A stretch of 64,000 bases of DNA from assembly GCA_950295325.1 (NCBI GenBank), contig OX485804.1, forward strand, positions 11,964,001 through 12,028,000, read 5' to 3'. The DNA is from Polytrichum commune (Eukaryota > Streptophyta > Polytrichopsida > Polytrichales > Polytrichaceae). Shown piece by piece: positions 22,229-35,376 of this stretch. Made by a program: the position numbers and the translations under genes. The stretch's first letter is position 1. Each line of letters begins with the position of its first letter. The notes under the pieces are model-generated. The model saw only the letters and a program-made list of their open reading frames with translations. It searched no databases and had not been told where the DNA came from.

Positions 22229-23782
22229 TTTCCTACACGCTTTACCATAATCATCATGTTTCCAATTTTCAAAACCCATAAAGCTTTGGCACAATCCCTT
22301 TCTAGAGTGTAAAAATGAATTTGTGCATGATATCCAACTAAGATAGAACCGCCCAATTATGATAGTGACCCAATTGCAACATCTATTCTTGTTGGTCCCA
22401 AATTGGGCATCATGTACTTCAATAATGAACATTGAACAAGGTAGTACCATAGCACCATAGTTGGTTCATGCACCTCGAAACGAATATTTATTTATTTTTG
22501 AAAAATAAGGTTCGTTAACTAAAAATATAATTTTGGGAATTTCGTCAGCCCTATGATTTTAAAAAATCGTTTTTTCCGGTAAGCTCTAGCAAGATTCATT
22601 TTTTCCCTAATATGATTTTTCACTTATTCGTTTGATTGGGCTCATAATTTCCGGTTTTTTATGGGGAATTTTTTGGGGAATTTTTTTTGCACAACCCAAC
22701 TATGATGTTACGGTATTCAAAGGAACAAACGCACATTTCATTGGTTGAGAGAATGAAACAGTCATCGCCCATTTTTATTATTTTTTATTTGTTATTTGGG
22801 GAGGATAGGGGGACCTATGTAATCACTTGGGATCACAAAGATACCTTGACCTCTCATAAATCAAAACCTAAAACACACAATGTCGGAATTTCATGAACTA
22901 GCTTCATTATGCATCGCTTGATATTTAAAACATTGAAAATTTTTGATTTTTTTTAACATATTAAGGGTTGCAATCTCAAAGTGTTTGTTGCATGCACTTA
23001 TGCCTTAACATTATGGGGACCAAGTGGTGAACTTGTTGTTTACTTCCAACCATAGACAAATTTATGATCTATAAAGGACATAAATTCTTAACCAAAATTC
23101 ATAGATCTTGTAACCAATATCAAGTGACTAGAAACCAATGGTAAGATCACCACGTGAACCCCCTAGTTTTATAGTATGATGCCATGAGTGAAGTGGATAA
23201 CTTATATGGAAGTAAAAGAAACAAATGGATAGAACAAGCAACTAGTTGCAAGAGTGCTCCGCCCTAATATTATCCTTCACATGTGATTAATTCTGGTCGC
23301 TTGACCAACCAAGGTCAAACTTTGGCTCGTTTAGATAACACTTTATATCAACACTCATTTATAACTAGACTCCACTTGAAGAACGAATTACTAACATCAC
23401 TGAATCACAACACATATATGGTTGGTTCTGATTGGGTACCAAACTATTGCCCATTTCATAGATCACTCCTAGGTCTCTTCCCTCAAAGAAGAGCCAACAG
23501 AAAGGATTACATGTGCTTCTAGATACTTGCGTGAATAAGAACTCATTCATCGCCAAGGAATTCTCATACAATGCATAGATGGTATTTATTGGTAGTGTTT
23601 GCATGCAATGTAAGTAGGAAGGAAGTGATGCAAACACTAGACTAGTTCCATGTAGAGAAGGTTATCTCCAGCAACACCATAAAGAGACGCATGAATATTT
23701 GAATGCAGGAGAATTCTATAAGACGAGGACAAACTTGGAGGCTTACCAATTGGAAACCCCAATAGTTGCACATTGAGTTTTA
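22229..23782. other. Gene-free AT-rich stretch, nothing assigned
   Basis: Frames of 80-90 codons occur at 22208-22450 and 23283-23637 on overlapping strands without recognisable domains. Confidence 0.45.
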
Positions 23783-24767
23783 GGGCCACTTTACACTATG
23801 GTGAAGGGTCATGACCATGAAATTGTGAAGGCCCTTGAAACGCATCCGTAGGCTGAGCCACAAAATATTGAAACTAAAATTTGTGCAGTCATGGGCCTTC
23901 AAATGTGGTGTAAAAACTAAGTTGAGTGTGGTCTCGACAAAATGCTTTGGTAATGAACTCTTATTCATGTGGGCCGCTCCACATAAGAAGATGCTAGAAA
24001 CAAGGGTTGCGGATTTTGGAGTGTCACGGTCTCCCGGTTTTGTGTCAGACGCATCAATTTTGAGGTGGGTTTCACGCAAAATATGATAGACCATGAAACA
24101 TTGCCCATTGCATGCCATGTAGGTATTTCATTCATTTATACTTCTTTGGTCCCTTAGGTCATTATCCAATGCATTATGAAGTGGGATGCCTGGGTGGACT
24201 CTTTATTGGAAACCTAAATGACGTGCATAGGTGATTGTGCCCCTTATACATGAGAATTTTATGATGAAAATAAAATAAAATATGTATTTATGGTAGGCTA
24301 GAAAATGGACTAATGTAGTTATACTAAGCTTTTCAGTTTAATGTGATAAATGCCTCTACTATACACAAAATATAAATCATGAAATAAATAGGCCTTTATT
24401 ACATATACAAGTCATTGGGAACTATAACCCAATGAAAACAATGCAATAAAATGTAACTTGGATGAAAGTAACACATCTATCGTCATTTTTTTCCCCTAGT
24501 CCTTTCAGAGTTCTTTTTTTGAATCTACATTTATTTCAAAATTCTTAATAGCCTTGTCAAATGTGCACACTAAAGAAAACCAATACCTCTCCCTTATGTA
24601 TACTATGTATGTTAATGCCTCGAATAATACTCCTTATTACACTCATGTTAGTTCATCAGTGCAATGAAGAGTCCACCCCCGGGGGTGGATTGGTCTTTGC
24701 ACTTCCCCAATGAGATGTTTTAAATTTCAATGGTCATGGGCCCTCAAATTCTAGTGTAAATTGCCCC
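23783..24767. mobile_element. PIF/Harbinger-type element flanked by TTA, 985 bp
   Basis: Left end GGGCCACTTTACACTATGG, right end (reverse complement) GGGGCAATTTACACTAG, with TTA at 23780-23782 and 24768-24770. The interior CCATGAAACATTGCCCATTG...GATGCCATGTAGG-like block resembles 49720-49760, so it is a distant relative of the 490-bp family. A 112-codon minus frame (23780-24118) lies inside, but it has no recognisable transposase motif. Confidence 0.65.
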
Positions 24768-24770
24768 TTA

Positions 24771-25358
24771 GTATGGGTGAAGCACAACACACACTACAAG
24801 AAAACATGGGTCCACATGAAAACTCCCAAAATGATATATATATATTTTTTGTTTCATATCATTTAACCAAGGCTTTGCAAGGCACACATTTGTGTCAATA
24901 TGATCATAATCTACCCCTTACAACTCTAAATAACAAGATATCATTTTGAATTATGGACTAGATAATCAATGAGAGAAAAAGTGGATGACAAGCGATGAGA
25001 GCGGTGAGTCATCCACCTACTCGAGTTGGTTATCGGTCATAACTTATCAATTCAAGCATATAAATATCAGCATTATGGATCATGTCACGCATATGCGGAT
25101 GAAAAATAATGACAAATTCATACAAACATTATGCTCTTGGATGAGCGATCCATTATGGACTAGATGATCTCGAAAGGAGAGTTGCGGAAGCGAAGAGTCG
25201 TCAACCTACTCAAGGTGGAACCCTCAAACATAACCAATCAGCTCGTGGACATAGTCTTAGAATTAAGGATGATATTGCACCTCCACGGGTGAAACATTAT
25301 GACAAGTTCTCCATAACCCTCATGCTCTTAAATAAGAAGAGGCGAGTTACATCATTTA
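24771..25358. other. Gene-free stretch, nothing assigned
   Basis: Two related segments (about 24960-25140 and 25155-25320) share GAGAGTTG/GAGCGGTGAG...GTCATCCACCTACTC, AAACATAACC and ATTATGACAA blocks, an eroded tandem duplication. No coding signal. Confidence 0.4.
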
Positions 25359-25845
25359 GGGCCACTTCACACACGAGACCGAGAACCCGTGACCATTCCA
25401 CTTCAAGCACTTTCATTGGTGGAAAAGGCGGAGCCCATCCAAGTTCGCTTCACACTATGTTGGATGGACGAACGGAGTATGTGGATGCAAGATGGATGCA
25501 AAGTCTACATGGATTCCTACACAACATCGAATGGATCATGTTGCATGGTCACTTGGATTATTTTCAAAAACCACCTCTTGGAGGCATGCCTAACCACCAT
25601 GGCACTCGGAACGCTCACAACTGTTGGTTGGTTCTATTTTATCATGTGTGAGGACCCGCATGAATCGAAATTCATTGGAATAGCATTTGGTTGAGGGCCG
25701 AGTCACATATGGCTTCACTCTACACTTGAGGATCTGTGACCACACTACATAATATTGAAGGTGTATTGGGATGGCCTTTGGACACTTTCTTTTGGGCTCT
25801 CACAATTCCACGGTCATGGCTCTTGGTTCGTGTGTGGAGTGGCCC
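25359..25845. mobile_element. PIF/Harbinger-type MITE, 490-bp family, copy A
   Basis: Ends GGGCCACTTCACACACGAG and, inverted, GGGCCACTCCACACACGA, with the pairing extending about 35 bases. TTA at 25356-25358 and 25846-25848. GGGC-initial repeats with a TTA/TAA duplication are typical of PIF/Harbinger (Tourist-like) MITEs. No transposase. Confidence 0.83.
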
Positions 25846-25848
25846 TTA

Positions 25849-26352
25849 GGGTCACTTCACACACGAGACTGACAACCCATGATCATTACACTCCAAGCAC
25901 TCTCATTGGTGGAAAAAGGTGGAGCCAGTCCAAGTTCACTTCACACTACACGCAAGGGACCAACGGAATATGTGAATGCATATTGGATGTAAAGTCTACA
26001 TGGATTCCTACATGGCACCCAATGAATCATATTTCATGGTCACTTTGATTATTTTCAAAAACCACCTCTTGAAGGTAGGCCCAATGCAAAACTGGGAGAC
26101 CACAACACTCCGAATGTTCACAACCGTTGGTTTTTTTTTCCATTTTATCATGTGTGAGGACCCACATGAATAGAAATCCATTGAAATAACATGTGGTTGA
26201 GAGCCTAGTCACATATGGCTTCACACTGCACCTGAGGGTCTGTGACCACACTACATGGTTTTGGAGGTGCCTTTGGAATGGCCTTTCGACACTTTCTTTT
26301 GGGCTCTCCCTATCTCATGGTCACGGCTCTTGGCTCGTGTGCGAAGTGGCCC
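25849..26352. mobile_element. PIF/Harbinger-type MITE, 490-bp family, copy B
   Basis: Begins GGGTCACTTCACACACGAG immediately after the TTA that ends copy A and finishes with an inverted GGGCCACTTCGCACACGAG, then TTA (26353-26355). The two elements therefore share one TTA between them. Internal sequence is collinear with copy A. Confidence 0.83.
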
Positions 26353-26380
26353 TTAGCCTCGTGTTTGCTTGCAGTGAGGA
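26061..26380. repeat. Tandem duplication, unit 1
   Basis: From ACCACCTCTTGAAGG to GCAGTGAGGA; repeated at 26402-26726. It covers the right two thirds of MITE copy B plus 25 bp of its flank (CCTCGTGTTTGCTTGCAGTG), so it arose by duplication of the locus and not by a second transposition. Confidence 0.88.
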
Positions 26381-26404
26381 ACCCTAAACCCTAAACCCTA
26401 AACC
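26381..26404. repeat. Interstitial telomere repeat, (CCCTAAA)3
   Basis: Three perfect CCCTAAA units lie exactly between the two units of the tandem duplication. The equivalent position after unit 2 has GCTCTGCAG instead. Confidence 0.92.
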
Positions 26405-26726
26405 ACCTCTTGGAGGTAGGCCCAACGCAAAACTGGGAGACCACGGCACTCCGAATGTTCACAACCGTTGGTTTTTTTTTTCTTTCTATTTTATCATGTG
26501 TGAGGACCCACATGAATAGAAATTCATTGAAATAACACGTGGTTGAGAGCCCAATCACATAGGGCTTCACACTGCACCTGAGGGTCCGTGACCACACTAC
26601 ATGGTTTTGGAGGTGCCTTTGGAACGGCCTTTTGACACTTTCTTTTGGGCTCTCCCTATCTCATGGTCACGGCTCTTGGCTCGTGTGCAAAGTGGCCCTT
26701 AGCCTCGTGTTTGCTTGCAGTGAGGA
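26402..26726. repeat. Tandem duplication, unit 2
   Basis: ACCACCTCTTGGAGG to TTGCAGTGAGGA, a few per cent different from unit 1. It contains a truncated right part of the 490-bp MITE ending GGGCCACTTTGCACACGAG (inverted) at 26698 with TTA after it. Confidence 0.88.
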
Positions 26727-28435
26727 GCTCTGCAGTCCAGGTGAAATAAATGATTGAGCACTGCTGCACTTGATGCTGAAGCAGCATGAAGAGAGGAAAT
26801 TTCGACATTGAGAGTAATTGGCGCACAGGTGAGTGATATTACTTGCGATGATCTGATCGATCAAGCCCTTTCAGAGAAAAAATTCATGACAACAAGTTTT
26901 TGGAAGCCCGAATTGAAATCGGAGACAAGAGCGGCAGAGTCATGATGCGACCATTCTGCCATCCATTCACTCGACTAATAACTTATGGAGCTGCTGCATG
27001 CTACATTCTGCCCTGCGATCTTCACTAAATGTTAACTCCCAAAACCAATTAAAAACTTTGGGTCAGGTCGGTTTTTGCATGGTACGTTTGCTCTGTTTCC
27101 AAGTGAGGAGATTGTCAGTTCCCTAGTTCATTTGTAGGCTCCATTCATGTCTCTTATATTCCTTCCCCTAGAAAAATCTTATTATGTTTAGGCTTTTAAT
27201 ACCAGGGTCATGGAAGGTGAGACGCTTCAATGACCGGATATTAAAAAACTACTATAATGCCCAGTTTAGGGCAGGTGTCAAATGATGCAAGTCATGAGTC
27301 CGGAGATCACTTTATTAGTACCAACTGGTTCCCGGTCATTAGACTCATGCGTTACAAGATCTTTGAGTCTGAGCACATAATAAGGGGTGTCACGACCAGT
27401 GTTGGTCTGGTATATAGGTGAATGCATGGTTTCAATATCAACATCAATAATGGTATGAAAGAACCTACTCATGGGCATCAATGTTGTAACATCACTTGCA
27501 AATATCAAGATCTGGTGGGTATGTCAAGGTGATTTGAGGTTTTGTAAACTCGACTCATGATTTGGGTTATTATCATTTCTTAATCTTAGTCATAACAAGG
27601 CGTTATTGTCCAAGTGTGGAGGCGCTTGCATGGTATAAAGACCCGAATGGTTTCGAAAACAAAAACATCCTCGAATACCCAACCCAATCATTGGTAATGC
27701 TCAAATGGTATCATATATTGAAATACCGTCAAAAACCCATACCCTACTAGTATCAAAAAATGTGAAACCCTCGTTATGGATACCCAAATGTTAACAAAAA
27801 TAAAGGATACCATACCAACACTTGTCACAACCCTATTATGTGCACTTCTAACGGCATGGACATTTTCGACAGTTAAATCGCATGGGGAAAATTGATTCAT
27901 CCAGTAAGCAATCATAAATTACAAGATTTTTCATTTCAAATTTTAAAATCAAAGTAGAATTGTAAAGTTGCTAGAGGCCACAATGAAAATTCTTTCTTTT
28001 AAAAAAATCACATAGACCCTTCTAATTGTGTTCTTATTGAGCCTAGAATAGGTTGAGCGCATGCTCCAACCACATCCTAACACATGCCATATTTTTAGTG
28101 TATGTTCATTACTACAAGCCTTGCCATATATCACTCAAATATAGACATCTAATCAAGAAGAGTGATTTCATGAGGTCCACACACCCAATGTCAAAGCAAT
28201 TTTAACGGTTGACAATCAACATAATACAACTTAGCATTCAACTCTCATTTTGTGGGCCCTTAGTACATAATAATTGGATGCTTGAAAAGTTGCACAAGCA
28301 GGCTCCCAAATTCAAATTGAGCTCCCAACATACCATTGTTATGTTATGGTCCACATTGCTAAGTATTGTTAAGAGAGTTTCTCTAGTGGCATGTACTTCA
28401 TTATAATTGTAGTATGAAGACTCATAAAGAATTGG

Positions 28436-28477
<42 letters not shown>

Positions 28478-29926
28478 GCCATTATGGAACTACTTCATGT
28501 CTTCAACCCCCCCCCCCTTGTGCCCACTTGGCACAATTCTTTAATGTTTCAAGAATAGATATGTGCAAGTCTCATTTAATTTTCTTATACCTTGTTTGAA
28601 GGTGAACAACGCTCCAAATGTTTTTAGAAGGTCATAGAAGGTCATTAAGACTTGAAAGAGGAAGCAATTTTTCATGCACATGGTGTTGCAAATTGTAAGA
28701 TTTAGCCATCTTTAGTAGTGTGGGCAACACCTTGAACCAAACATGTTTCAAAATTGGCAGTCACACTCATTGTCTAGACATTAAACTTTGACCACCTCTA
28801 GAATAGGCATATGAACTCCAAAATTGGAATACAAAATTTTCCAAATATATGTATTACATACAAGTATTTCTATTTCTATTGAACTTCTTCCTCATTCAAG
28901 TCATCCAAATTTAGAAATCAATAGTTTCACTAGTTGGCCCAACTTGAGAACTTCAACTTTGCAATTGTTGAATCTTCTCAAATTTTGTTGACACAAGGAG
29001 ATTTATCTTCTTAGATATTCACAATAGAGTTGGTCTCTACATGCATTGAGTGGTTGATCACATAATATGTTAATGATTAGTGCGTTATATTGCCCTCAAC
29101 ATCAAGTGTGGTATGAGAGTTCTAATTTCATTAAAATGCAGCTTCTAGCAATAAAGGGTCAAGTACACATGGACAAAACACTTGTTAAAAATTAATAATA
29201 CACATTGGTGTATTGTATGTGGGCATCGATACATGTGGATTCCACAATTAGTTATTTGAAGGAACAATTCTAGAAGCGTACAGTGAAACCCTAATTAAAC
29301 AACCTTTGAGGAGCAATGTGGTGGAAACACCACTTTAGATGTGTATTTTTCATAAATAATACAATGTACAAGCAATAAAAACATGGTTACACACGAGAGG
29401 CACTCCAAATCTAAGACTAGTTTGTGTTGATTCTACCATAGGGTCCGCTGCACGGGGGGTGCACTTCATTGTCAAGTTGAACACCACGTGCGATAAAACA
29501 AAATCTACTTTTTACATAAAGCATCACCAAAATGGTTCAAAAGTTTATGATTTTTTTTTCATGAGTAGATATACATAGTAAAAATTGGTAACCAAATTTG
29601 ATGATTTGTTTTTTTATAAAACATACCGTTTCTAACTAGAATGACGCAACATTGAACTAAACAAATTACTACAAAAAATGAAGATGACTAAAAATTTCAA
29701 AAAAATATACAAAAGATATTATCAATGGTTATGTGTATGTAGAAAAAATATCATAATTTTAAAAATTATCTATGGCATGTAATATAGGGTAGCAAACTTT
29801 TATCGCACGTGGTTATGAAATGTAAAGGGGTGTGATCCCCCCGTGGTCCGCTGATAGAACCACATGTATATAGTTTCATCCTGTCTAAAATTCACACATA
29901 AGTCTAGATTTTCTAAAAACTCACTA
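26727..29926. other. Gene-free stretch with a CT microsatellite
   Basis: A (CT)n tract of about 38 bp lies at 28438-28475, and C10 near 28507. Short overlapping frames up to 76 codons match nothing known. Confidence 0.45.
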
Positions 29927-30150
29927 CATTGACAATGCAATATAGTGTCACTTCCTATTTGGAATTATGCGATGCTATATTTTCTTACTATAGATCTCAA
30001 AGTTTACCAACAAGGACTAAATAGGTTGTATGGACAACATACAACATACAACATAAATGACTATACTTGGTAGAAATTGCATTCTTAGCAAAATGTTATA
30101 GCATTTTATCAACTCTAACTAGGAAGTGACGTTAAATGTCATAAGCGGTG
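29927..30150. mobile_element. TA-flanked MITE, about 220-bp family, copy 3
   Basis: TA at 29925-29926 and 30151-30152. The left arm CATTGACAATGCAATATAGT, then GTCACTTCC, and the inverted right arm CACCGCTTATGACATTTAACG share the family GTCACTTCCTA and GCTATAA blocks. Length 224 bp, close to the copies at 3783 and 4553. Confidence 0.7.
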
Positions 30151-30742
30151 TAGCTAAGGTTAACTATAATCGATTTGGTCTAAAAAAAAAATTGGGTTGC
30201 TTCAAGCCTTTGCTTGTCCCCGCTGAACTCACTTTTAACTTGTGAGGCATCCACATTTGGTACAAATTTGTCACTTGAAGACATATGATCATTATGATGA
30301 TTGCATGCTTTATCACTGTTCCACTATATGGTTTGAGTTTATGATTTCTTATGATTAGTGGATGTTCAATCAATGTTCATAGATTTATGAATCATCTAGT
30401 GGAAGAGGAATCAATGACAAGGCCCCACCATTCCAATAAAGGATCTTACATTACTTAGACCACTATGGGAATGAAGAGTATGAAGTCTTGATGGATTAAA
30501 AGACCCATGTACCTACTTATACCACCTCCAACATGATGCATGAACACTTAGGGTATTTAGCCATGTTCCATAAATTTGCCTTGGGTTTACATCTATTAAG
30601 TTTGGGTCAAGGACCAAGCATATCTCGTTCACCATACAAAGAACCCAAGCCCACTCCAACATAATAGGCAATGAAATCATGGATCACTAGCCAATGACGG
30701 TACTACCATGGACAAACCCACCACACGCTACATACACACACC

Positions 30743-31670
30743 ATGCCATCTTGGCTCAATGGAGTCCTAGTTGGCACACATGATGATGATGGGAACCTAC
30801 AAACCTACATCACCAAAAACCACCTAGCATATGAACTCCAAATAGCCCGATCTCAATTTGCATATCTTGACAAATGGCTCTCCAATGACCACATTGATCA
30901 AAAACTTTCCAACTACTTCTGGAAAGCCCCAAAATAACATATGCTCAAATCAACCAAACACTAAAATTTTGATACACCCAATACATGGGCAACCATTGTA
31001 ACAACCTCTTTTGGCCAACCATGCACCCATCCAAATCCAAATTTCACATTATGCCCAACAAATCAATTGATACATGGCCACACCTACTCTCCATATGCTC
31101 AAACCCACGCATCAAAGGATTTCGAACAGCTAGGCACAACAAAGTTGTACATCAAATAGCACACACACTCCCATCCAATATACATACAAATTCCTTCATC
31201 CTTATCAATGTGGGACACCAAAATTCTAGACTGCAAGATGCCACAATCCTAGATTGGCTACTTCAATGCACGAGCGCCCTCCCTCCCTGCATATGCTTGG
31301 CAAGAGTTAGGCCATATATTTCTATTCTATGTATACTAGGCACCCCCATAGACAGCCAACCCCCCATCACATACCATATAAATTCATAGAATTCACATGT
31401 TGCCACGATAGATTCCCCATCATTTGCACACAATGAAAAAAATCTAATCAATATAACCCGCTAATGCAATCCCTTAAAAATGTAGGCTAGCAAGTTAACC
31501 CCCTCATTACCATCATTGCGAGCTTTGGGGGGGGGGGGGGGGCATCGACAAACAACCAATTCAAGACTTAGAACACCTCAATATCCCCAGGATGGAGCTT
31601 AAATCACTCATGAAGCGGATACAACTAATATCAATCAAATACCTCACATTCTTAATACTTAATCCCTAAC
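30743..31670 (+). pseudogene. Degraded non-LTR retrotransposon reverse-transcriptase C-terminal region
   Basis: Frame 1 (30743-30937) encodes PSWLNGVLVGTHDDDGNLQT, a tail segment I associate with LINE-type polyproteins. After a stop and a shift, 30985-31389 continues with MGNHCNNLFWP, then TWPHLLSICSNPRIKGF, RTARHNKVVHQIA and LARVRPYISILCILGTP. This is the order seen in the Zn-knuckle-like region following the RT domain of non-LTR elements. A further shift gives IEFTCCHDRFP (about 31382), NPLITI (about 31498) and IQLISIKYLTFLILN (about 31620). At least one stop, two frameshifts and a G16 expansion show it is dead. The RT catalytic core (YADD) is not present, so this is a 3' remnant. The family call is from memory of such proteins, not from a search. 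Confidence 0.68.
31527..31542. repeat. G16 homopolymer inside the retrotransposon remnant
   Basis: Lies between the NPLITI and IKYLTFL segments of the former reading frame and would encode polyglycine there. It is an expansion, since related proteins have an ordinary short glycine-containing turn at this place. Confidence 0.85.
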
Positions 31671-34600
31671 TCCCACACCTAATTTACCTCAAATCTATTA
31701 AAAAAATGTGACTTTAATTTCAACGATTATAATTATAGATCTAAATCTCTTTTGACAAATCCAACCATATGGATGTTTTCAAGTAAGAGGTGACTACTCA
31801 TAGACCAAATTTGAGACATTGAAATTTTGATATGTAGGAGATTGGAACATGAATGTCAATAGTGGTTTTGAGGGGCAACAATCTTGAAATAAAATTGGGG
31901 TTGGTTTTTGGATCAAATCTCCACTCAAGTCATCTCCAAATAAAAATTTGTTACTCTCATTCAAAAGAGGGGCAATACACTTGCTTAAATCAACTCACAA
32001 AACCTTGAAACCATTACATTTTGATTTTTTTTGGGAAGGTTTGTAATTTGAGGTAGTGGTGCCACGAGTACACCTTCCACATGGATTTACACCTGCCAAC
32101 ACATATCCAACTAAAAATTTGAATGTCAGATGTTTAGGATATGTTGCATTTGAGTGTCATGCAAATTTTCAAATTAATTGGGAATCATTTGCACATAGGG
32201 AACAAAAAAACAAACATGTATAGGATATGTCACCCTTGAACTGCAGAGGTGACAAATGTCAAGTTTTGATTTGTGGAGATTTCCATTATAAACCAATTGA
32301 AAGCACATCCTCATATTTTAATTAATCTAAAAATAACTAACTTTATTGAATCAAAATGATCCATGTGGCAAAACATAACAGACTTGAACATGAACAAGAG
32401 GAGTAGTTGAAACAATCAAGAAATCATCTGAACTAGTGTCAAAGGGATTAGGGTGAATTGCACACGACCATATTATGGTTGCATAGGACATTAGGGGTTA
32501 ATAAATGAAAACTTGACAAGAAACAAGCCCCCGTACCCCCTCATGAATTTAGTATCCTATGCACACATCACCCACATGAGCTCACCCTAGCTCCAAAAGC
32601 GGGAAAATAACCTTGCTGTAAAGCTTGATAACACATGACCACGGCAAGGAAGAACATGCTCTCATTCACGTTGTTGTTAAAACCACATCAACGTTATTAT
32701 AGATTAAATTTTACTTTTATTTTTCTCACACATGCCAACCCATGGTTGCATCATCTCTTTATTTACCAACTTGTCAAGACTTGAGTATATAATATATGAT
32801 CAATCTTATAACCCTCAAATTGAATCATTTACATCTCAGTTTATTTGATGCGTTTTCTTCAAACATTGAGGTATTTTGATATTGAATATATATACAGTTC
32901 ATGCCCTCATGTACGTAAGTGGACGAGAGGGAAATATCACATGCGATTATATGTCTCATTCATTCAACACAAAAGCCCAAACAATGGTATGCAACCCATA
33001 GATTATTACGCTTAGTTAATTTCACACTGAACTTAGCTTTACGGATCTTGAATTAGTCTTTTCCAAGTTATTTGAGATGAATTGATCACAAATCTATAGG
33101 GAGTCAGATTTTACTTGAATGGATGAGAGGTATGCCCGTATGCAACGATTCCCTTTCTCCATATAAGTGTGAAATCGTGTACAAAGGGTCTATTGTGCAA
33201 AGATATGGGTCCAAGCATTGTTGTTGTAGTGGGTAGTGGGGTCACAAAGATTTAATAAAAGAGAGGGTTCCATGCAAATATTTTTTGTTTGAGAAAATGT
33301 ATAAGCAAAGCCTATAGAAGATACAACTTCATTTGACAAAAGTATTGGTTTGGACCTTATAGCATCCACAAAATTTGCTATAAAACTGCATTTTGTGTCC
33401 ATGTACATACCACAATTATGAATTATGTACATGTGCAGATTTACAAACATTTGACCGACAAATATTTGAGAAATTTTGTCTAAAAATATGATAAACTTTA
33501 ATTCAACCACCCATTTTATTTAGCAATCTCAACATATTAACACAACAAAAGCTTTTTTTTCTTGATTCAACATACACAAGGTTACGCCCATCTATATGTT
33601 TTTGTCCCATGACTACAAAATCTTCAATCAAAATGGATGAATAATCAAAATGTAAACGACTTTATCTTATCTTGGTTTCCTCTACTTTCTAATTTTAGAA
33701 TCCTTCTCTTGATAGTAAATAAGAGAAAAACAATTTAAATGTCCACTTGCTATGCTATATAATCAAGCAAAACGGTAGAAGCATTGTTCGTATTTTACAA
33801 TAGAGACATTTTGTGTGTCCAATTTAGACATCTATGCATAATTGCATCAGCTCCGAAAGTTGTTTTCCGTGAAGACTTCCTCTTTAATCAAGCAATACAT
33901 ATATATATATATATATATAGATACGACCACATGAAAGCGAAGTAATGGGGAACAAATTCCTAGATGCACACCACTTGACCTAAAACGAATGGATCCACAA
34001 CATGTCAAACACGAGGAGATTAATGATTGCCTTCATAGTCTTTTGGAAGGTGGGTAGCTCTCATTGAATGTCATGTGTCTAGGTCTTGTCGCCTTGACCA
34101 TCGCGATGGTCTAGCCACCAAAAAATAATTGTAAAATCGGCTAGAACGAAAGCTTCCTCAAGCTTTCTTTTACTCACATGCGTAACTTGCATACATAGCA
34201 AGGAGGGTTCAAGGTTCGTCCAAGTAGCCCATGATCTTTTGACACCATACAAGGGGCCCACACGGGCCCACCAAGTGCCATGCATCTACCAAGGTTCAAC
34301 ACCATACACACCATGCCACTTTGGTTTACTCCCTTTGGGTCTTTCCCAACCAAAGTGACTACGACCAATGTTTCACCGAAATAAACTAGCCTTGTAGATA
34401 GATATCTTAGAAAGCGAGCATCGGCCATCATGGTGGTGATGATCATCAACTCCACTTGTAAAGGGGGGGAGCCCTTATTAAAGCTTGCTTGTAGTGGGGG
34501 ACACACCTACCCAGTCCACCTTAATGGGGGCTAATAAAATGTAAGCACTAGATTTTGGAAGGCCATGCCCCTTGTCAAAGCTCCTAGCCCTTGACCCCTA

Positions 34601-35376
34601 CTGATGTCCCACCCCCGCAGTAGTAGTAGTAGTAGTAGTTCCACGTCTTTGAATTCAAGGTGCAAATAAAAATCCAAAGCCTGGCCCCTCCGGCCATTCA
34701 ATGGCGGCATCTTCCTGCAATTAAAATTAGAAATTCTCATCTCAATGCCGATGACGCGACGACATCGTCGTAAGCAAGCAAGTAGCTAGGTGGTAAAGTA
34801 GCTCCCTTATTTAAAAAGGGGGTTATAAGTAGTAGTAGTAGTAGAATTAACAATAGCGATCCTTCCCGGGTGCAATAATCCTCCATCGTAAAGGATGATG
34901 AGTCCATTCCCGGTTCAATTCTTGTCCATGTCTTTGAGAGAAACTGTCTTGTCAGAGATCTCGCAGCCGGTCAGTGCCGTGGCAGTTAATACCCCACACT
35001 CACTTTTGGTTGTGACCACGGTGAAATTTATGGCGACTTCAAACTTACACACACCGCAAGCCAGCAGCAAGGGCCGATTAATCAATGCTGATATATATAA
35101 GAGTGTTTGGAGGATTCGAACATACATGCATGCTCACGCTGATCATGATCTCTTCCCTTCCCTTCCCTTCCCTTCCCTTTCCTTAGACTGGGCTTGCACT
35201 CTCGGTCCTTTCACCCACATGCGAGAGCCTCGTCCAGCGCTTCTCCGCCCCCTTGAATGGCCTTTATACCAGGTGAGGCCAATCTGACCCGCCCATTGAA
35301 GGTGAAATTATTAGGGCTAGCTAGCATGCACGCCCCTGGCTTCCTTCCGCCTCCCCTCCCTTCAATTCCCTTCCCT
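31671..35376. other. Gene-free stretch with several microsatellites
   Basis: Contains (TA)n at about 33898-33919, (GTA)n at 34619-34639 and 34829-34845, and (CCCTT)n at 35156-35180. Frames of 106-130 codons (33190, 34174, 34895) lack recognisable domains. The last kilobase has a higher GC content and may be the 3' flank of the gene at 35377. Confidence 0.4.

Noticed and set aside
25389-26251. Several frames in the 25-26.6 kb repeats that look conserved between copies
   Set aside because: They repeat because the non-coding MITEs repeat. Frames are not maintained between copies and contain no transposase motif.
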